64,000 bases of DNA from JADGNZ01 sp963715895. Its GTDB lineage: Bacteria; Acidobacteriota; Thermoanaerobaculia; Gp7-AA8. The notes beneath the pieces are model-generated. The model was not told the DNA's origin. It saw nothing but the letters and a program-made list of their open reading frames with translations, and made no database searches. The translations under genes and the position numbers were made by a program. This document shows, piece after piece, positions 17,376-26,043 of this stretch (positions are counted from its first letter, which is position 1; each line of letters starts with the position of its first letter). The stretch spans positions 1,488,001 to 1,552,000 of the forward strand of contig OY970284.1 of the NCBI GenBank assembly GCA_963715895.1, given 5' to 3'.

Positions 17376-19811
17376 ATGCCTGAAACAATCCCTGCAACCC
17401 TGATTGATCCGGCGCTTCACGAGGCCAGGATCACGAAGGTCCCGCTCGTCGCGGACATACAGAATTTCGCGCAGGACGTATTCGACACCGTTCGCGAGCC
17501 GCTGCTCGTGCTCGATGCCGCGTTGCGGGTGCGGTCGGCGAACAGCACGTTCTATAAGACCTTTCGCGTCTCTGCGGCGGAGACGGAGGGCCTTCACATC
17601 TACGAGCTCGGCAACGGGCAGTGGGACATTCCCGATCTGCGCACGTTGCTCGAAGAGATCGTGCCGGAGAGCACTGTTTTCAACGACTTCGTGCTCGAGC
17701 ACGACTTCCCTCATATCGGCCGCCGGGTTATGCTGCTCAACGCCCGGAAGCTGCATGACGAGCTCGTTCTGCTGGCGATGGAAGACGTCACCGAAAAGCG
17801 CCGCGCACAGCATCTGCTCGAACAGATCGAGGCTTACGCGCAGGACGTCGTCGACACCGTGCGTGAGCCGCTGCTGATTCTCGACAGCAGTCTGCGCGTT
17901 CATTCGGCGAATGGCGCGTTCTACCAGACCTTTCACGTCTCGGCGGAAGAGACCGAGAACCAGCTCATCTACGAGCTTGGCAACGGGCAGTGGGACATCC
18001 CCGATCTCCGCACGCTGCTGGAGGACATCGTCCCCACCAGCTCGGTCTTCAACGACTTCGAGCTCGAGCACGACTTTCCCGTTATCGGCAGGCGTGTAAT
18101 GTTGCTGAACGCTCGGAAATTACGGGAAGGCAGCCATGCGGAACTGCTGGTGCTGGCGATGGAAGACGTCACCGAGCGCCGGCGCGCCGAGGCCGAGGTG
18201 GCCACGGCCAAAGAAGTGGCCGAAACCGCCAATCGGACCAAGAGTCTTTTCCTGGCCAACATGAGCCATGAGCTGCGCACGCCGCTCAACGCCATCCTGG
18301 GATTTTCGGAGATGCTGCAGGAGGAATCGATCGAGCGCGGCCTGCAGGACTTCAGCGCCGATCTCCAGAAGATCTCCACGGCCGGCAAGCATCTGCTGGG
18401 TCTGATCAACGACATCCTCGATCTCTCGAAGATCGAGGCCGGCAAGATGGACCTGCACCTGGAAGGGTTCGACATCTCCTCGCTGATCGCCGAAGTGGCC
18501 TCGACGATCGAAATGCAGGTCTCGAAAAACGGCAACACGCTCGAGCTCACCTGCGCGCCGGACGTCGGATTCATGCGCGCCGACCTGAGCAAAGTACGCC
18601 AGGGACTGTTCAATCTCATTTCCAACGCGGCGAAATTCACACACGACGGGCAGATCAAAGTCGCGGCCGAGCGGCAGATCATGGACGGCATCGACTGGAT
18701 CGTCTTCCGCGTATCGGATACCGGCATCGGATTGAGCTCGGAGCAGATCGTCAGGCTCTTTCAGTCCTTCACGCAGGCCGACGCCTCGACGACACGTAAG
18801 TTCGGCGGAACAGGCCTCGGCCTGGCGCTTACGCGCCGCTTCTGCCAGATGATGGGGGGCGACGTCAGCGTCCACAGTCTGCCCGGAAGGGGGAGCGTTT
18901 TCACCATCCAGTTGCCGGCAACGGTCACGGAATCGATCAGCGAGGCGGTTTCCACGGAGAGACACCAGGTTCCGGTGGATGGCGGAGGTAACGCCGAAGC
19001 ACTTCCCGAGACCGGGACCTGCGTGCTCGTCATCGATGACGACCCTCTCCAACGCGACCTCATGCAGCGCTACCTGCGCAAGGAAGGCTTTACGGTATGT
19101 ACAGCCAATGGCGGCGCACAGGGTCTGCGGCTTGCCGCGCAGTTGCTGCCGGTAGCAATCACCCTCGACGTGATGATGTCGGAGATGGACGGCTGGAAGG
19201 TATTGTCGGCGATCAAGAGCGATCCGATTTTGTGTGACATCCCGGTCATCATGGTAACGATGGTGGATGACCCTGAGCGTGGCTTCACGCTCGGTGCCTC
19301 TGACTACGCCACCAAGCCGGTCAATCGCCGGCGGCTCTCACAGATTCTGAAAAAGTACACCTGTCTGACGCCGCCATGTCCCGTGCTCGTGGTCGACGAC
19401 GATGCGACGGCCCGCTCGCTCATGCGCGCCATGCTGGAGAAAGAGGGATGCGCGGTCTCCGAGGCAGGAGATGGAATCGAAGGGCTGGCGAGCATGAGGC
19501 GGGAACGTCCGACTCTGATCCTTCTCGACCTGCTCATGCCGGGAATGGATGGCTTCGCGTTCGCGGCCGAGGTACGACTCCATCGTGAATGGCGGTCCAT
19601 CCCGATCGTCGTCCTGTCCGCGGCGGACTTGACAAGCGACGACCGCCGGCGGCTGAACGGAAACGTCGAGACCATCGTGCGGAAGCAAGGCGATTCGAGC
19701 GCGTCGCTTCTCGAGCAGGTTCGAAGTCTACTCCCCGACTGCGATGCCACGCGCGCCGCCCGAGCTCGTCTGGCAGTGCCTGTTCTGAAAGCCGAGGCGG
19801 TGACGCTATGA
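17376..19811 (+). CDS. hybrid sensor histidine kinase with duplicated PAS domains and two REC domains
   Basis: 811 aa, apparently soluble. Two nearly identical PAS modules (about 28-145 and 150-280) both contain the block IYELGNGQWDIPDLRTLLE and LEHDFPxIGRRVMLLNARKL. Next come a HisKA box (SHELRTPLN, His298) and an HATPase domain with N, G1 (DTGIGL) and G2 (GTGLGLAL) boxes. Two receiver domains follow, with phospho-acceptors near Asp598 and Asp718. An AGGAGGC site at 17364-17370 sets the start. It heads a three-gene unit with 4-bp overlaps. Confidence 0.94.
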   Translation: MPETIPATLIDPALHEARITKVPLVADIQNFAQDVFDTVREPLLVLDAALRVRSANSTFYKTFRVSAAETEGLHIYELGNGQWDIPDLRTLLEEIVPESTVFNDFVLEHDFPHIGRRVMLLNARKLHDELVLLAMEDVTEKRRAQHLLEQIEAYAQDVVDTVREPLLILDSSLRVHSANGAFYQTFHVSAEETENQLIYELGNGQWDIPDLRTLLEDIVPTSSVFNDFELEHDFPVIGRRVMLLNARKLREGSHAELLVLAMEDVTERRRAEAEVATAKEVAETANRTKSLFLANMSHELRTPLNAILGFSEMLQEESIERGLQDFSADLQKISTAGKHLLGLINDILDLSKIEAGKMDLHLEGFDISSLIAEVASTIEMQVSKNGNTLELTCAPDVGFMRADLSKVRQGLFNLISNAAKFTHDGQIKVAAERQIMDGIDWIVFRVSDTGIGLSSEQIVRLFQSFTQADASTTRKFGGTGLGLALTRRFCQMMGGDVSVHSLPGRGSVFTIQLPATVTESISEAVSTERHQVPVDGGGNAEALPETGTCVLVIDDDPLQRDLMQRYLRKEGFTVCTANGGAQGLRLAAQLLPVAITLDVMMSEMDGWKVLSAIKSDPILCDIPVIMVTMVDDPERGFTLGASDYATKPVNRRRLSQILKKYTCLTPPCPVLVVDDDATARSLMRAMLEKEGCAVSEAGDGIEGLASMRRERPTLILLDLLMPGMDGFAFAAEVRLHREWRSIPIVVLSAADLTSDDRRRLNGNVETIVRKQGDSSASLLEQVRSLLPDCDATRAARARLAVPVLKAEAVTL

Positions 19812-20194
19812 CAACAATCCTCATCGTCGAAGACAACGAAATGAACCGCGACATGCTGTCGCGCCGCCTGGAACGCAAGGGCTATCAGATCCTGATCGCC
19901 GTCGACGGAGCCATGGGCATCGAGGTTACCCGGGCGAAAATGCCCGATCTGATCCTGATGGACATGAGCCTTCCGGTCGTCGACGGCTGGGAGGCGACGC
20001 GGCAAATCAAGGGGGACAAGCTCCTCCAACACATTCCGATCATCGCCTTGACCGCGCACGCGATGGCCAATGACCGCGAGAAGGCGCTCGACGCGGGTTG
20101 CGACGAATACGACACCAAGCCGATCGAACTGCCGCGGCTTCTTGACAAGATGGAAGCGCTGCTGCGCCCGCCCGTTCTGGAAAGGGTGTCGTGA
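19808..20194 (+). CDS. single-domain response regulator (DivK/CheY-like)
   Basis: 128 aa forming one REC domain: acidic pocket EDN near residues 8-10, phospho-acceptor Asp52 in MDMSLP, Thr in ALTAHA and Lys near 106 in DTKPIE. No output domain is present, so it most likely passes phosphate or acts by protein contact, as DivK does. It overlaps the upstream kinase by 4 bp (ATGA) and the downstream kinase by 4 bp (GTGA), strongly implying a shared phosphorelay. Confidence 0.95.
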   Translation: MTTILIVEDNEMNRDMLSRRLERKGYQILIAVDGAMGIEVTRAKMPDLILMDMSLPVVDGWEATRQIKGDKLLQHIPIIALTAHAMANDREKALDAGCDEYDTKPIELPRLLDKMEALLRPPVLERVS

Positions 20195-21606
20195 GCGCCG
20201 AGTTACGCCCGGAATCCGGTCCCGCGGCCTCTGCCGCGATGACGGGACTCCCGGAGCAGGTTCTTCATGACTTGCGGAGCCCGCTCAATCAGATCATCGG
20301 CTACTCGGAGATGCTGTCCGAGGAAGTGGAAGGTCAGCGGCGCGAAGACCTCATGAAGATCCGGGCCGCGGGCCATCGGATGCTTGCCGTCATCGAGGAG
20401 AACTTCACGTCCAATGAGAAGAGCGTCGCCATCGCGCTCGACGACCGTGAAGAGATGCCGCGGGAATCGGCCGCCGTCACGCGTCCGCTCACGGTTGCCC
20501 CGGGACTGGTGCTGGTCGTCGATGACGATGCCGGCAACCGGGATGTTCTCTCTCGCAGGTTGCGATGGCAGGGACATGACGTCATCACAGCGAACAACGG
20601 AAGCGATGCTCTGCTCCGGATGCGCGAGACCGCTTTCGACCTGGTGCTGCTCGACATCATGATGCCGGACATGGACGGTTACGAGGTTCTGGGCCATATC
20701 AAGGCTGACGAGCGGCTGCTGCACATCCCGGTCATCATGATCTCGGCACTCAATGAGTTGCAGTCGGTGGTTCGTTGCATTGAAGCAGGAGCGGAAGATT
20801 ACCTGTCGAAGCCATTCAACCCCATCCTGCTCAAAGCGCGCATCGACTCCTGTCTGGAGAAGAAGCGCTGCCGCGATCGCGAGACGGCCCTCTTCGAGCA
20901 GTTGCAGGCGAATTACCGGCGGCTGCAGGAGGTCGAGAAGCTTCGCGACGACATGCGCAACATGATCGTTCACGATCTGCGCACACCGCTCACGGCGATG
21001 ATCGTCGGGGTGGAGATGCTGGAACAGGACGGCGCTCTCGATGCGATGCAGCACGAGATCGTCTCCATCGCCGCCGGCGGCGGGAAGACGCTGCTGGGGA
21101 TGATCAACGATCTCCTGGACGTGGAGAAGATGGAGGCGGGCTCGCCGACACTTCAATACGAAGAGCTTTCGGCCAACGTGCTCGTGGCCGGCGCCCTCGG
21201 CCAGGTGGCATCGCTCGCCCTGGCCGGAGAGAACACGTTGATCACCGAGATTGACCCCGGGCTTCCGGTATTTGCCGGCGACAGGAACAAGCTGAGCCGT
21301 ACGCTGGTCAACCTCATCGCCAACGCCATCAAGTTCACGCAAGGCGGTACCGTGACGATCGCCGCGACCCGAGACGACAACGAATCGATCCTGTTCTCCG
21401 TCCGCGACACGGGCGAAGGCATCCCATCCGAGGCCTTCGAGAGGATCTTCGAGAAATTCGGCCAGCTCGATTCGCGCAGAGTCGGTACTGGTCTCGGGCT
21501 GGCATTCTGCAAGCTCGCGGTCGAAGCGCACGGCGGCCGGATCGAGGTCGTGAGCACGTTGGGCGTAGGAAGCACCTTTTCGTTCACGATTCCGCTGTCA
21601 GGTTGA
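20191..21606 (+). CDS. REC-containing histidine kinase with two H-box segments
   Basis: 471 aa, starting GTG within the upstream stop. An N-terminal dimerisation segment has an H-box-like VLHDLRSPLNQIIGYSEML (His26) but no ATPase domain of its own. A receiver domain follows (Asp155 in LLDIMMPDMDG, Lys in LSKPFN), then a second H box (IVHDLRTPL, His261) and a complete HATPase (DTGEGI, GTGLGLAF). It is likely the terminal kinase of the relay formed with the two preceding genes. Confidence 0.92.
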   Translation: MSAELRPESGPAASAAMTGLPEQVLHDLRSPLNQIIGYSEMLSEEVEGQRREDLMKIRAAGHRMLAVIEENFTSNEKSVAIALDDREEMPRESAAVTRPLTVAPGLVLVVDDDAGNRDVLSRRLRWQGHDVITANNGSDALLRMRETAFDLVLLDIMMPDMDGYEVLGHIKADERLLHIPVIMISALNELQSVVRCIEAGAEDYLSKPFNPILLKARIDSCLEKKRCRDRETALFEQLQANYRRLQEVEKLRDDMRNMIVHDLRTPLTAMIVGVEMLEQDGALDAMQHEIVSIAAGGGKTLLGMINDLLDVEKMEAGSPTLQYEELSANVLVAGALGQVASLALAGENTLITEIDPGLPVFAGDRNKLSRTLVNLIANAIKFTQGGTVTIAATRDDNESILFSVRDTGEGIPSEAFERIFEKFGQLDSRRVGTGLGLAFCKLAVEAHGGRIEVVSTLGVGSTFSFTIPLSG

Positions 21607-21671
21607 AACGTGGGGCCGGTCACGTGCACTACTGATCGAGTATGGAATCATGCGAGCGGAGGATCTCTCTT

Positions 21672-22913
21672 ATGTTCAAACGCGTCGTCCGGTTTTCTTT
21701 CCCTCTCCTTTTGATGACAGCACCGCTCTTTCCGCAGGCTCTTACGATTGGTCCTGGGTTCTCCGGCAGCCCGAACTCGAGCGATTCCGCCGTGGGCCCT
21801 GTGCGAACCGACATCGACCTCGTGTCGCCCGCAAACGCCACCGGAACGGTGAGCTCCGTACACGTCTACTGGTCGAGCATCGGCTGCACGAACGCGATCA
21901 AGATCAAGTTCTTCCACCGCAGCGGCAACATTCTGACGATGACGGCCGAGCGCGGACCCTTCACGTCGTCCGGCAGTGACAATACGTTGGCGATGTCGCC
22001 GGTGGTATCCGTGCAGCAGGGAGATCTCATCGGCGTTGCCCGAGTGGCCAATTGCGGCAATCCCGGGACCTTCTTCGGAATTACGACGGCCGGCAATGTT
22101 GTGTTCGCATCGGACGTGACCGGAAGCGTCGACATCACCACCGGTTTCCTTTCCGGCGCCCCGCTTGCGCTCGGCGGCACCGGCACGGCCACGGAGCAAT
22201 TGCGCGGCTACATCCCCGTGGTCGGCTCGACCGCCGGCAGCTCCGGCTCGAATTTCAAGACCTCGCTGCAGCTCCTCTACGGTGCGCCGGGATCGATCGG
22301 CACCATCACCGGCAAGCTCGTCTTCCATCCATCGGGCACCAGCGGCAGCTCGTCAGACCCGACCGTCACCTACAGCGTCGGCGCGGGACAGGTCTTTACC
22401 TATCCCGACATCGTGGCCACGTTCGGCCGCTCCGGACTCGGCAGCGTCGATCTCATCACCACGCCGACGGCAACCAAGCCGGTGATCATCACGCGGGTCT
22501 ACAACGATGCAGGAACCCTGGGAACATCGGGATTAACCGAGGATGTCATCGATCCCTCCGACGCTCGCGTCATCCAGGGAGGCTTCACGGCCTTCCTGGT
22601 CACGCCGGTCGATCCGACGAAGACGCGATTCAATATCGGCGTCAGGACAGGGGCCTCCGGCGCGAACCTGACGGCGGTGCTGCGCGATACGAACGGAACG
22701 GTACTCAAGACGGTCACGAAGAGCTATCTGCCGAACTGGTTCGAGCAGGTCGATTCGACGTCGTTCTTCACCGGAACGGCGGTCGGTGCCAACCAGTCGA
22801 TCGCGATCACCGTCACGATCGGCGGCAGCGCCATCGTCTACGGATCGACGACCGACGACATCTCGAACGATCCGAACATCCAGTTCGCCGTGGCGTTGTT
22901 CGGGATCGCATAA
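21672..22913 (+). CDS. secreted hypothetical protein, beta-rich
   Basis: 413 aa with a signal peptide (MFKRVVRFSFPLLLMTAPLFPQA). The mature chain is Gly/Ser/Thr/Val-rich with many short strands and a central segment (TVTYSVGAGQVFTYPDIVATFG) that resembles the repeated domains of exported proteins in Acidobacteria-type genomes. Start 21672 is preferred over ATG 21642 because a GGAGGA site at 21658-21663 precedes it and the signal peptide then begins cleanly. The stop is followed at once by a long hairpin. Function unknown. Confidence 0.75.
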   Translation: MFKRVVRFSFPLLLMTAPLFPQALTIGPGFSGSPNSSDSAVGPVRTDIDLVSPANATGTVSSVHVYWSSIGCTNAIKIKFFHRSGNILTMTAERGPFTSSGSDNTLAMSPVVSVQQGDLIGVARVANCGNPGTFFGITTAGNVVFASDVTGSVDITTGFLSGAPLALGGTGTATEQLRGYIPVVGSTAGSSGSNFKTSLQLLYGAPGSIGTITGKLVFHPSGTSGSSSDPTVTYSVGAGQVFTYPDIVATFGRSGLGSVDLITTPTATKPVIITRVYNDAGTLGTSGLTEDVIDPSDARVIQGGFTAFLVTPVDPTKTRFNIGVRTGASGANLTAVLRDTNGTVLKTVTKSYLPNWFEQVDSTSFFTGTAVGANQSIAITVTIGGSAIVYGSTTDDISNDPNIQFAVALFGIA

Positions 22914-22916
22914 GGA

Positions 22917-23013
22917 GCGCTTCGCGCGTTGTCGGTTGTCAGTTGTCGGTGAGTGGCCAATTCAGCTACCAGCGTCGACTCCGACAACCGACAACCGATA
23001 ACGCGCGAAGCGC
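22917..23013. repeat. word-array hairpin (GGTTGTCG words), 33-bp arms
   Basis: Arms 22917-22949 and 22981-23013 are complementary at 31 of 33 positions around a 31-nt loop. Each arm has a GCGC-rich base followed by reiterated GTTGTCG words. The 14-base string GCGCGTTGTCGGTT recurs at the base of the hairpin at 25329. It lies between convergent genes, 3 bp from either stop codon, where it could stop transcription from both sides, though it lacks a T-tract. Confidence 0.9.
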
Positions 23014-23015
23014 AG

Positions 23016-23876
23016 TCAATCGGGAGCCGGCATGTCCAGTGCCGGCTCCCCCGACATCGTGTGCCAGGCGATGGCCGACAGCACGACCAGAGCTCCGGCG
23101 ATGGCGTAGACGGACGGAATCTCGCCGAGGAAGAGAAAGACCCAGATCGGATTCGAAACCGGCTCCAGCATGCCGGTGAGCGATGCCTGCGTCGCCGTGA
23201 CATACGCCAATCCACGGACGAAGAGGACGTAGGCGATGGCGATCTGGAACACGCCCAGAAACGCCAGCACCGCGAACGACCGCGGCGTGAGGGCGAGATC
23301 GTGCGCCACGAACGGCAGCACGGCCAGCGCGCAGACGACGTTTCCCCAGGTGACCGCCGCCTGCGCGGCGCGCTGCTCCCGTCGCAGGACGAGGATCAAC
23401 AATGCGAAAAAGACCGACGAGACCAGGGCCATGGCGTTGCCGGCCATGCCCCGCGCTTCGAATCGTCCCACGAAGAAGAGGGCCATGCCGCTCATGGCCA
23501 CAGCGATGGCGATGACGTCGCGCGCCCGCATCGGTTCGCGCACGACGATCGGTGAGAGAAGCAGCACCCAGACAACGCCGGCGTATTGAAGAAAGATCGC
23601 ATTCGCGGCGGTCGTCCACTTCGTGGCCACGACGAAGGTGGTCAGGCACGCGCCGTAACCGATGATGGCGATCGCAAACGCCGCCGTCGATTTCCACTGC
23701 CGCCGTCCCCATACACCTCGGCCGAGAAAGAGCATCAGTGCGATGGCAGCGAAGAGCGAGCGATAGAAGGTGACCTTCAGCGCGGAGTCAGCCACCGCCT
23801 TGATGCCGATCCCCCCCGTCGACCAGAGCAGCGCTGCGCCGACAATCAGCAGGATGCCTTGACGGCGTCGGTCCAT
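23016..23876 (-). CDS. EamA (DMT superfamily) transporter
   Basis: 286 aa with about ten hydrophobic segments in two EamA repeats. The N-terminal signature ALLWSTGGIGIKAVADSALKVTFYRSLFAAI and a second-half FLGVFQIAIAYVLFVRGLAYVTA fit drug/metabolite exporters. Located in the inner membrane. The substrate is not predictable. It stands between two word-array repeat regions. Confidence 0.9.
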   Translation of the reverse strand: MDRRRQGILLIVGAALLWSTGGIGIKAVADSALKVTFYRSLFAAIALMLFLGRGVWGRRQWKSTAAFAIAIIGYGACLTTFVVATKWTTAANAIFLQYAGVVWVLLLSPIVVREPMRARDVIAIAVAMSGMALFFVGRFEARGMAGNAMALVSSVFFALLILVLRREQRAAQAAVTWGNVVCALAVLPFVAHDLALTPRSFAVLAFLGVFQIAIAYVLFVRGLAYVTATQASLTGMLEPVSNPIWVFLFLGEIPSVYAIAGALVVLSAIAWHTMSGEPALDMPAPD

Positions 23877-23879
23877 GAA

Positions 23880-24080
23880 GGGTTGCTAGGTTACTAGGTT
23901 ACGGGGTTGCTGGGTTGCGCGGTCTCGCGGTCTCGCGGTTACGCGGTCTCGGGGGAGAGGGTCTTCACGGCCTGCGGTTCAAGGCCTGGCAACCTGGCAA
24001 CCCACTACCAAGCAACCAAGCAAACCAGCAACTTAGCAACCGCCCACCGCGAGACCCCGCAACCGCGAGACCGCGCAACC
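23880..24080. repeat. two-word array region (GGTTGCTG and GCGGTCTC words) with inverted counterpart
   Basis: The left part, 23880-23952, holds a run of GGTTGCTA/GGTTACTA-type words and then GCGGTCTC words. The right part, 23988-24080, holds the complementary words (AGCAACCA..., GCGAGACC...). Read on the complementary strand, the two word blocks are in swapped order, so the pairing is by word class rather than by exact colinear inversion. It fills the gap between the EamA gene and a REC gene. No coding sequence is seen. Confidence 0.85.
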
Positions 24081-24533
24081 TCAGTTATAGAACGCTCCGC
24101 TATCATCGAACCGCAAGCGGAAGTCGCTTTCGGCGGGAGGACAGGGAAGCGGATCTTCGGGGGGAGGAACGACCAGGGCGCATTCGCGCACCACGTCGGC
24201 GAGCGTGTCGATCACCAGCGGCTTGTTCATGGTCGCGCCGACGAGACGGGAGTCGATCGAGACCTCATTGTCCGGATCGAGTACCGCCAGCACAAACGTC
24301 GTTCCCTCGGGACGTTCCTCGCGAAAACGCGCCAGGAACGTGAGGCCTTCATCATCCGGCAGGCTCATATCGATGAGAATCAGTGCGTAGTCGCACAGCC
24401 GCGTTTTCTCGAGCGCGTCTTCGGCGCTGACGGCGGTGTCGACGCCGAGGGGTTGATGGCGGAGGATCGTGAACAACATGGCGCGAAGGGCATCGTTGTC
24501 TTCGATGATGAGAACTCTTGCTTCAGTCGGCAT
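24081..24533 (-). CDS. receiver-domain protein (response regulator)
   Basis: 150 aa. A REC fold with acidic pocket IIEDND near residues 9-14, acceptor Asp in LILIDMSLPDDEG and Lys in MNKPLV. A short Pro-rich tail (VVPPPEDPLPCPP) follows in place of an output domain. The switch Thr/Ser after strand 4 is not obvious (VLAVLDPDN). No kinase is adjacent, so its partner may be the relay at 17-21 kb or elsewhere. The gene's 3' end abuts the word-array repeat. Confidence 0.85.
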   Translation of the reverse strand: MPTEARVLIIEDNDALRAMLFTILRHQPLGVDTAVSAEDALEKTRLCDYALILIDMSLPDDEGLTFLARFREERPEGTTFVLAVLDPDNEVSIDSRLVGATMNKPLVIDTLADVVRECALVVPPPEDPLPCPPAESDFRLRFDDSGAFYN

Positions 24534-24624
24534 CGTCGTCGTCCTTTTTTGTCGATGGCACTTCTCAAAAGATGTGCCAGCTCAGATGACTTTGCCTTCG
24601 GAGCCGAAGCGTCAGCGCGGCTGT

Positions 24625-24652
24625 GCAGCGCCGGGCCGAAACCCGGCGCTGC
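24625..24652. terminator. perfect 11-bp hairpin, probable terminator
   Basis: GCAGCGCCGGG (24625-24635) pairs perfectly with CCCGGCGCTGC (24642-24652) around the loop CCGAAA. It is 26 bp beyond the stop of the leftward PfpI gene (24678) and upstream of the REC gene. No long T-tract follows, so it may be a factor-assisted terminator or an RNA-stabilising hairpin. Confidence 0.6.
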
Positions 24653-24677
24653 AAACGCTCTTATGCCCGGCGTACGA

Positions 24678-25271
24678 CTACTGCCGGACTTCGCGCTCCT
24701 CGCGCTGGTCCGCCGTCATCGACTTCGCCGGCCGCAACTCCGCAATCGTTCCGACCATCTCGCGATTGAAGGCCGGCAGGTCATCGGGCTTGCGGCTGCT
24801 GACGAGGTTGCGGTCGCGGATGACCTCGCGGTCCTGCCAGTCGGCGCCGGCATTGCGCATGTCATCCTGTAACGTCGGCCACGTGGTGATGCGGCGGCCG
24901 TTCATCAGTCCGGCGGAGATGAGCAGCCAGCCGCCATGGCAGATCACCGCGATCGGCTTGCCGGCCCGGTCCATCTCCTGAACGAACTGCTGCGCGCGCT
25001 TCTCGATGCGCAGCGCATCGCCGTTGATGACGCCGCCAGGCAGGACGAGAGCATCGAAGTCCGCTGCGTTGGCCCTGGCAAGAGGCAGGTCGACCTTGAA
25101 TTTGTTCGCCCGATCATGATGCCTGAAGGCCTGCACCTCGCCATCCTTCGGAGAGACGAGAACCGTTTTCGCCCCGGCCTTGTCCAGCACCTCGAGCGGA
25201 CTGGTCATCTCGATCTGCTCGAATCCGTCCGTGACGATGATCGCTACGCGTTTGCCCTTGAGGTCGTTCAT
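24678..25271 (-). CDS. DJ-1/PfpI family protein
   Basis: 197 aa. The nucleophile elbow AVICHGGWLLISAG contains the conserved Cys, and the N-terminal VAIIVTDGFEQIEMTSPLEVL provides the conserved Glu. Members act as proteases, deglycases or chaperones in stress. ATG 25271 is chosen because a GGAGGT site lies just upstream (complement of 25279-25284). The upstream interval is a word-array repeat, so it is separated from the isochorismatase-like gene. Confidence 0.9.
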   Translation of the reverse strand: MNDLKGKRVAIIVTDGFEQIEMTSPLEVLDKAGAKTVLVSPKDGEVQAFRHHDRANKFKVDLPLARANAADFDALVLPGGVINGDALRIEKRAQQFVQEMDRAGKPIAVICHGGWLLISAGLMNGRRITTWPTLQDDMRNAGADWQDREVIRDRNLVSSRKPDDLPAFNREMVGTIAELRPAKSMTADQREEREVRQ

Positions 25272-25321
25272 GGTTGTTACCTCCGGTCCGAAGGGCATGC
25301 AAGAAGGGTTCACTCAACCGT

Positions 25322-25477
25322 GCGCGGAGCGCGTTGTCGGTTGCTGGGTTGCTCAGTTGCTGGGTTGCTTCGGTCGCTGGGTCGCCGAATTGCGGTGGTC
25401 TGGTAACCGGCACCAAGCAACTCAGCAACCGAGTAACTCAGCAACCGATAACCGATAACCGACAACGCGCGCAGCGC
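25322..25477. repeat. word-array hairpin (GGTTGCTG / GGTTATCG words)
   Basis: A 14-bp perfect base pairs GCGCGTTGTCGGTT (25329-25342) with its complement at 25457-25470. Inside it the left arm carries GGTTGCTG-type words and the right arm carries AACTCAGC / AACCGATA-type words. Its base shares the same 14-mer as the hairpin at 22917, and its outer end GCGCGCAGCGC (25467-25477) differs by one base from that at 23003-23013. It occupies the gap between two leftward genes. Confidence 0.88.
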
Positions 25478-25478
25478 T

Positions 25479-26033
25479 TTACTTCACCAGCCGCGAAATC
25501 TCGCGGAACTCATCTGTCCCCGAGCTCACGGTCAGCTCGAAGAGGACCATTTCCGTCGAGCTGAGCCGGGCACCGTCGGAGATCATGCGGCGGATGGCGA
25601 TCTCCTTGTTGGCCAGGGTACGGGAGGAGATGGCGTCGGCGATGATGGTGACGTCGTAGCCGTTGGTGAGCAGATCGCCTACCGTCTGGTAGACGCAGAC
25701 ATGCGCTTCGATGCCGGCGACGATGGCTTGCTTACGGTGGAGGTTGCGCGTGGCCATGACGAACTCGGCACAGCCGAAGCCGGAAAAACAGGCCTTCTCG
25801 ATCGGCTCGTAGGCGGAGGTCTCTTCGAACGCGCGGCGGATGATGGGCACCGTCGGTCCGAGTCCCTGGACATACTGCTCGGTCAGGATGGCCGGAATGT
25901 CCACCACCTTGCCGCCGCGTATGAGCCTGTCGATGTTGCGCTCGATCGTTTCGCGGTCGTCGATCACCGGCATCAGTTTCTGCTGCACGTCGATGACGAT
26001 GAGAAAGGCGTCGGCCCGAAGGAGTCTCGACAT
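25479..26033 (-). CDS. isochorismatase-like cysteine hydrolase
   Basis: 184 aa. The Asp-Lys-Cys triad of the nicotinamidase/isochorismatase fold is visible: Asp in LIVIDVQQKL, Lys in EKACFSGF, Cys in GIEAHVCVYQT followed by DLL. The shape is closest to the YcaC/ISOC-like hydrolases of unknown substrate. It is 10 bp downstream of the hydroxyacid dehydrogenase gene on the same strand and so probably co-transcribed with it. Confidence 0.9.
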   Translation of the reverse strand: MSRLLRADAFLIVIDVQQKLMPVIDDRETIERNIDRLIRGGKVVDIPAILTEQYVQGLGPTVPIIRRAFEETSAYEPIEKACFSGFGCAEFVMATRNLHRKQAIVAGIEAHVCVYQTVGDLLTNGYDVTIIADAISSRTLANKEIAIRRMISDGARLSSTEMVLFELTVSSGTDEFREISRLVK

Positions 26034-26043
26034 CGCTAAGAGA

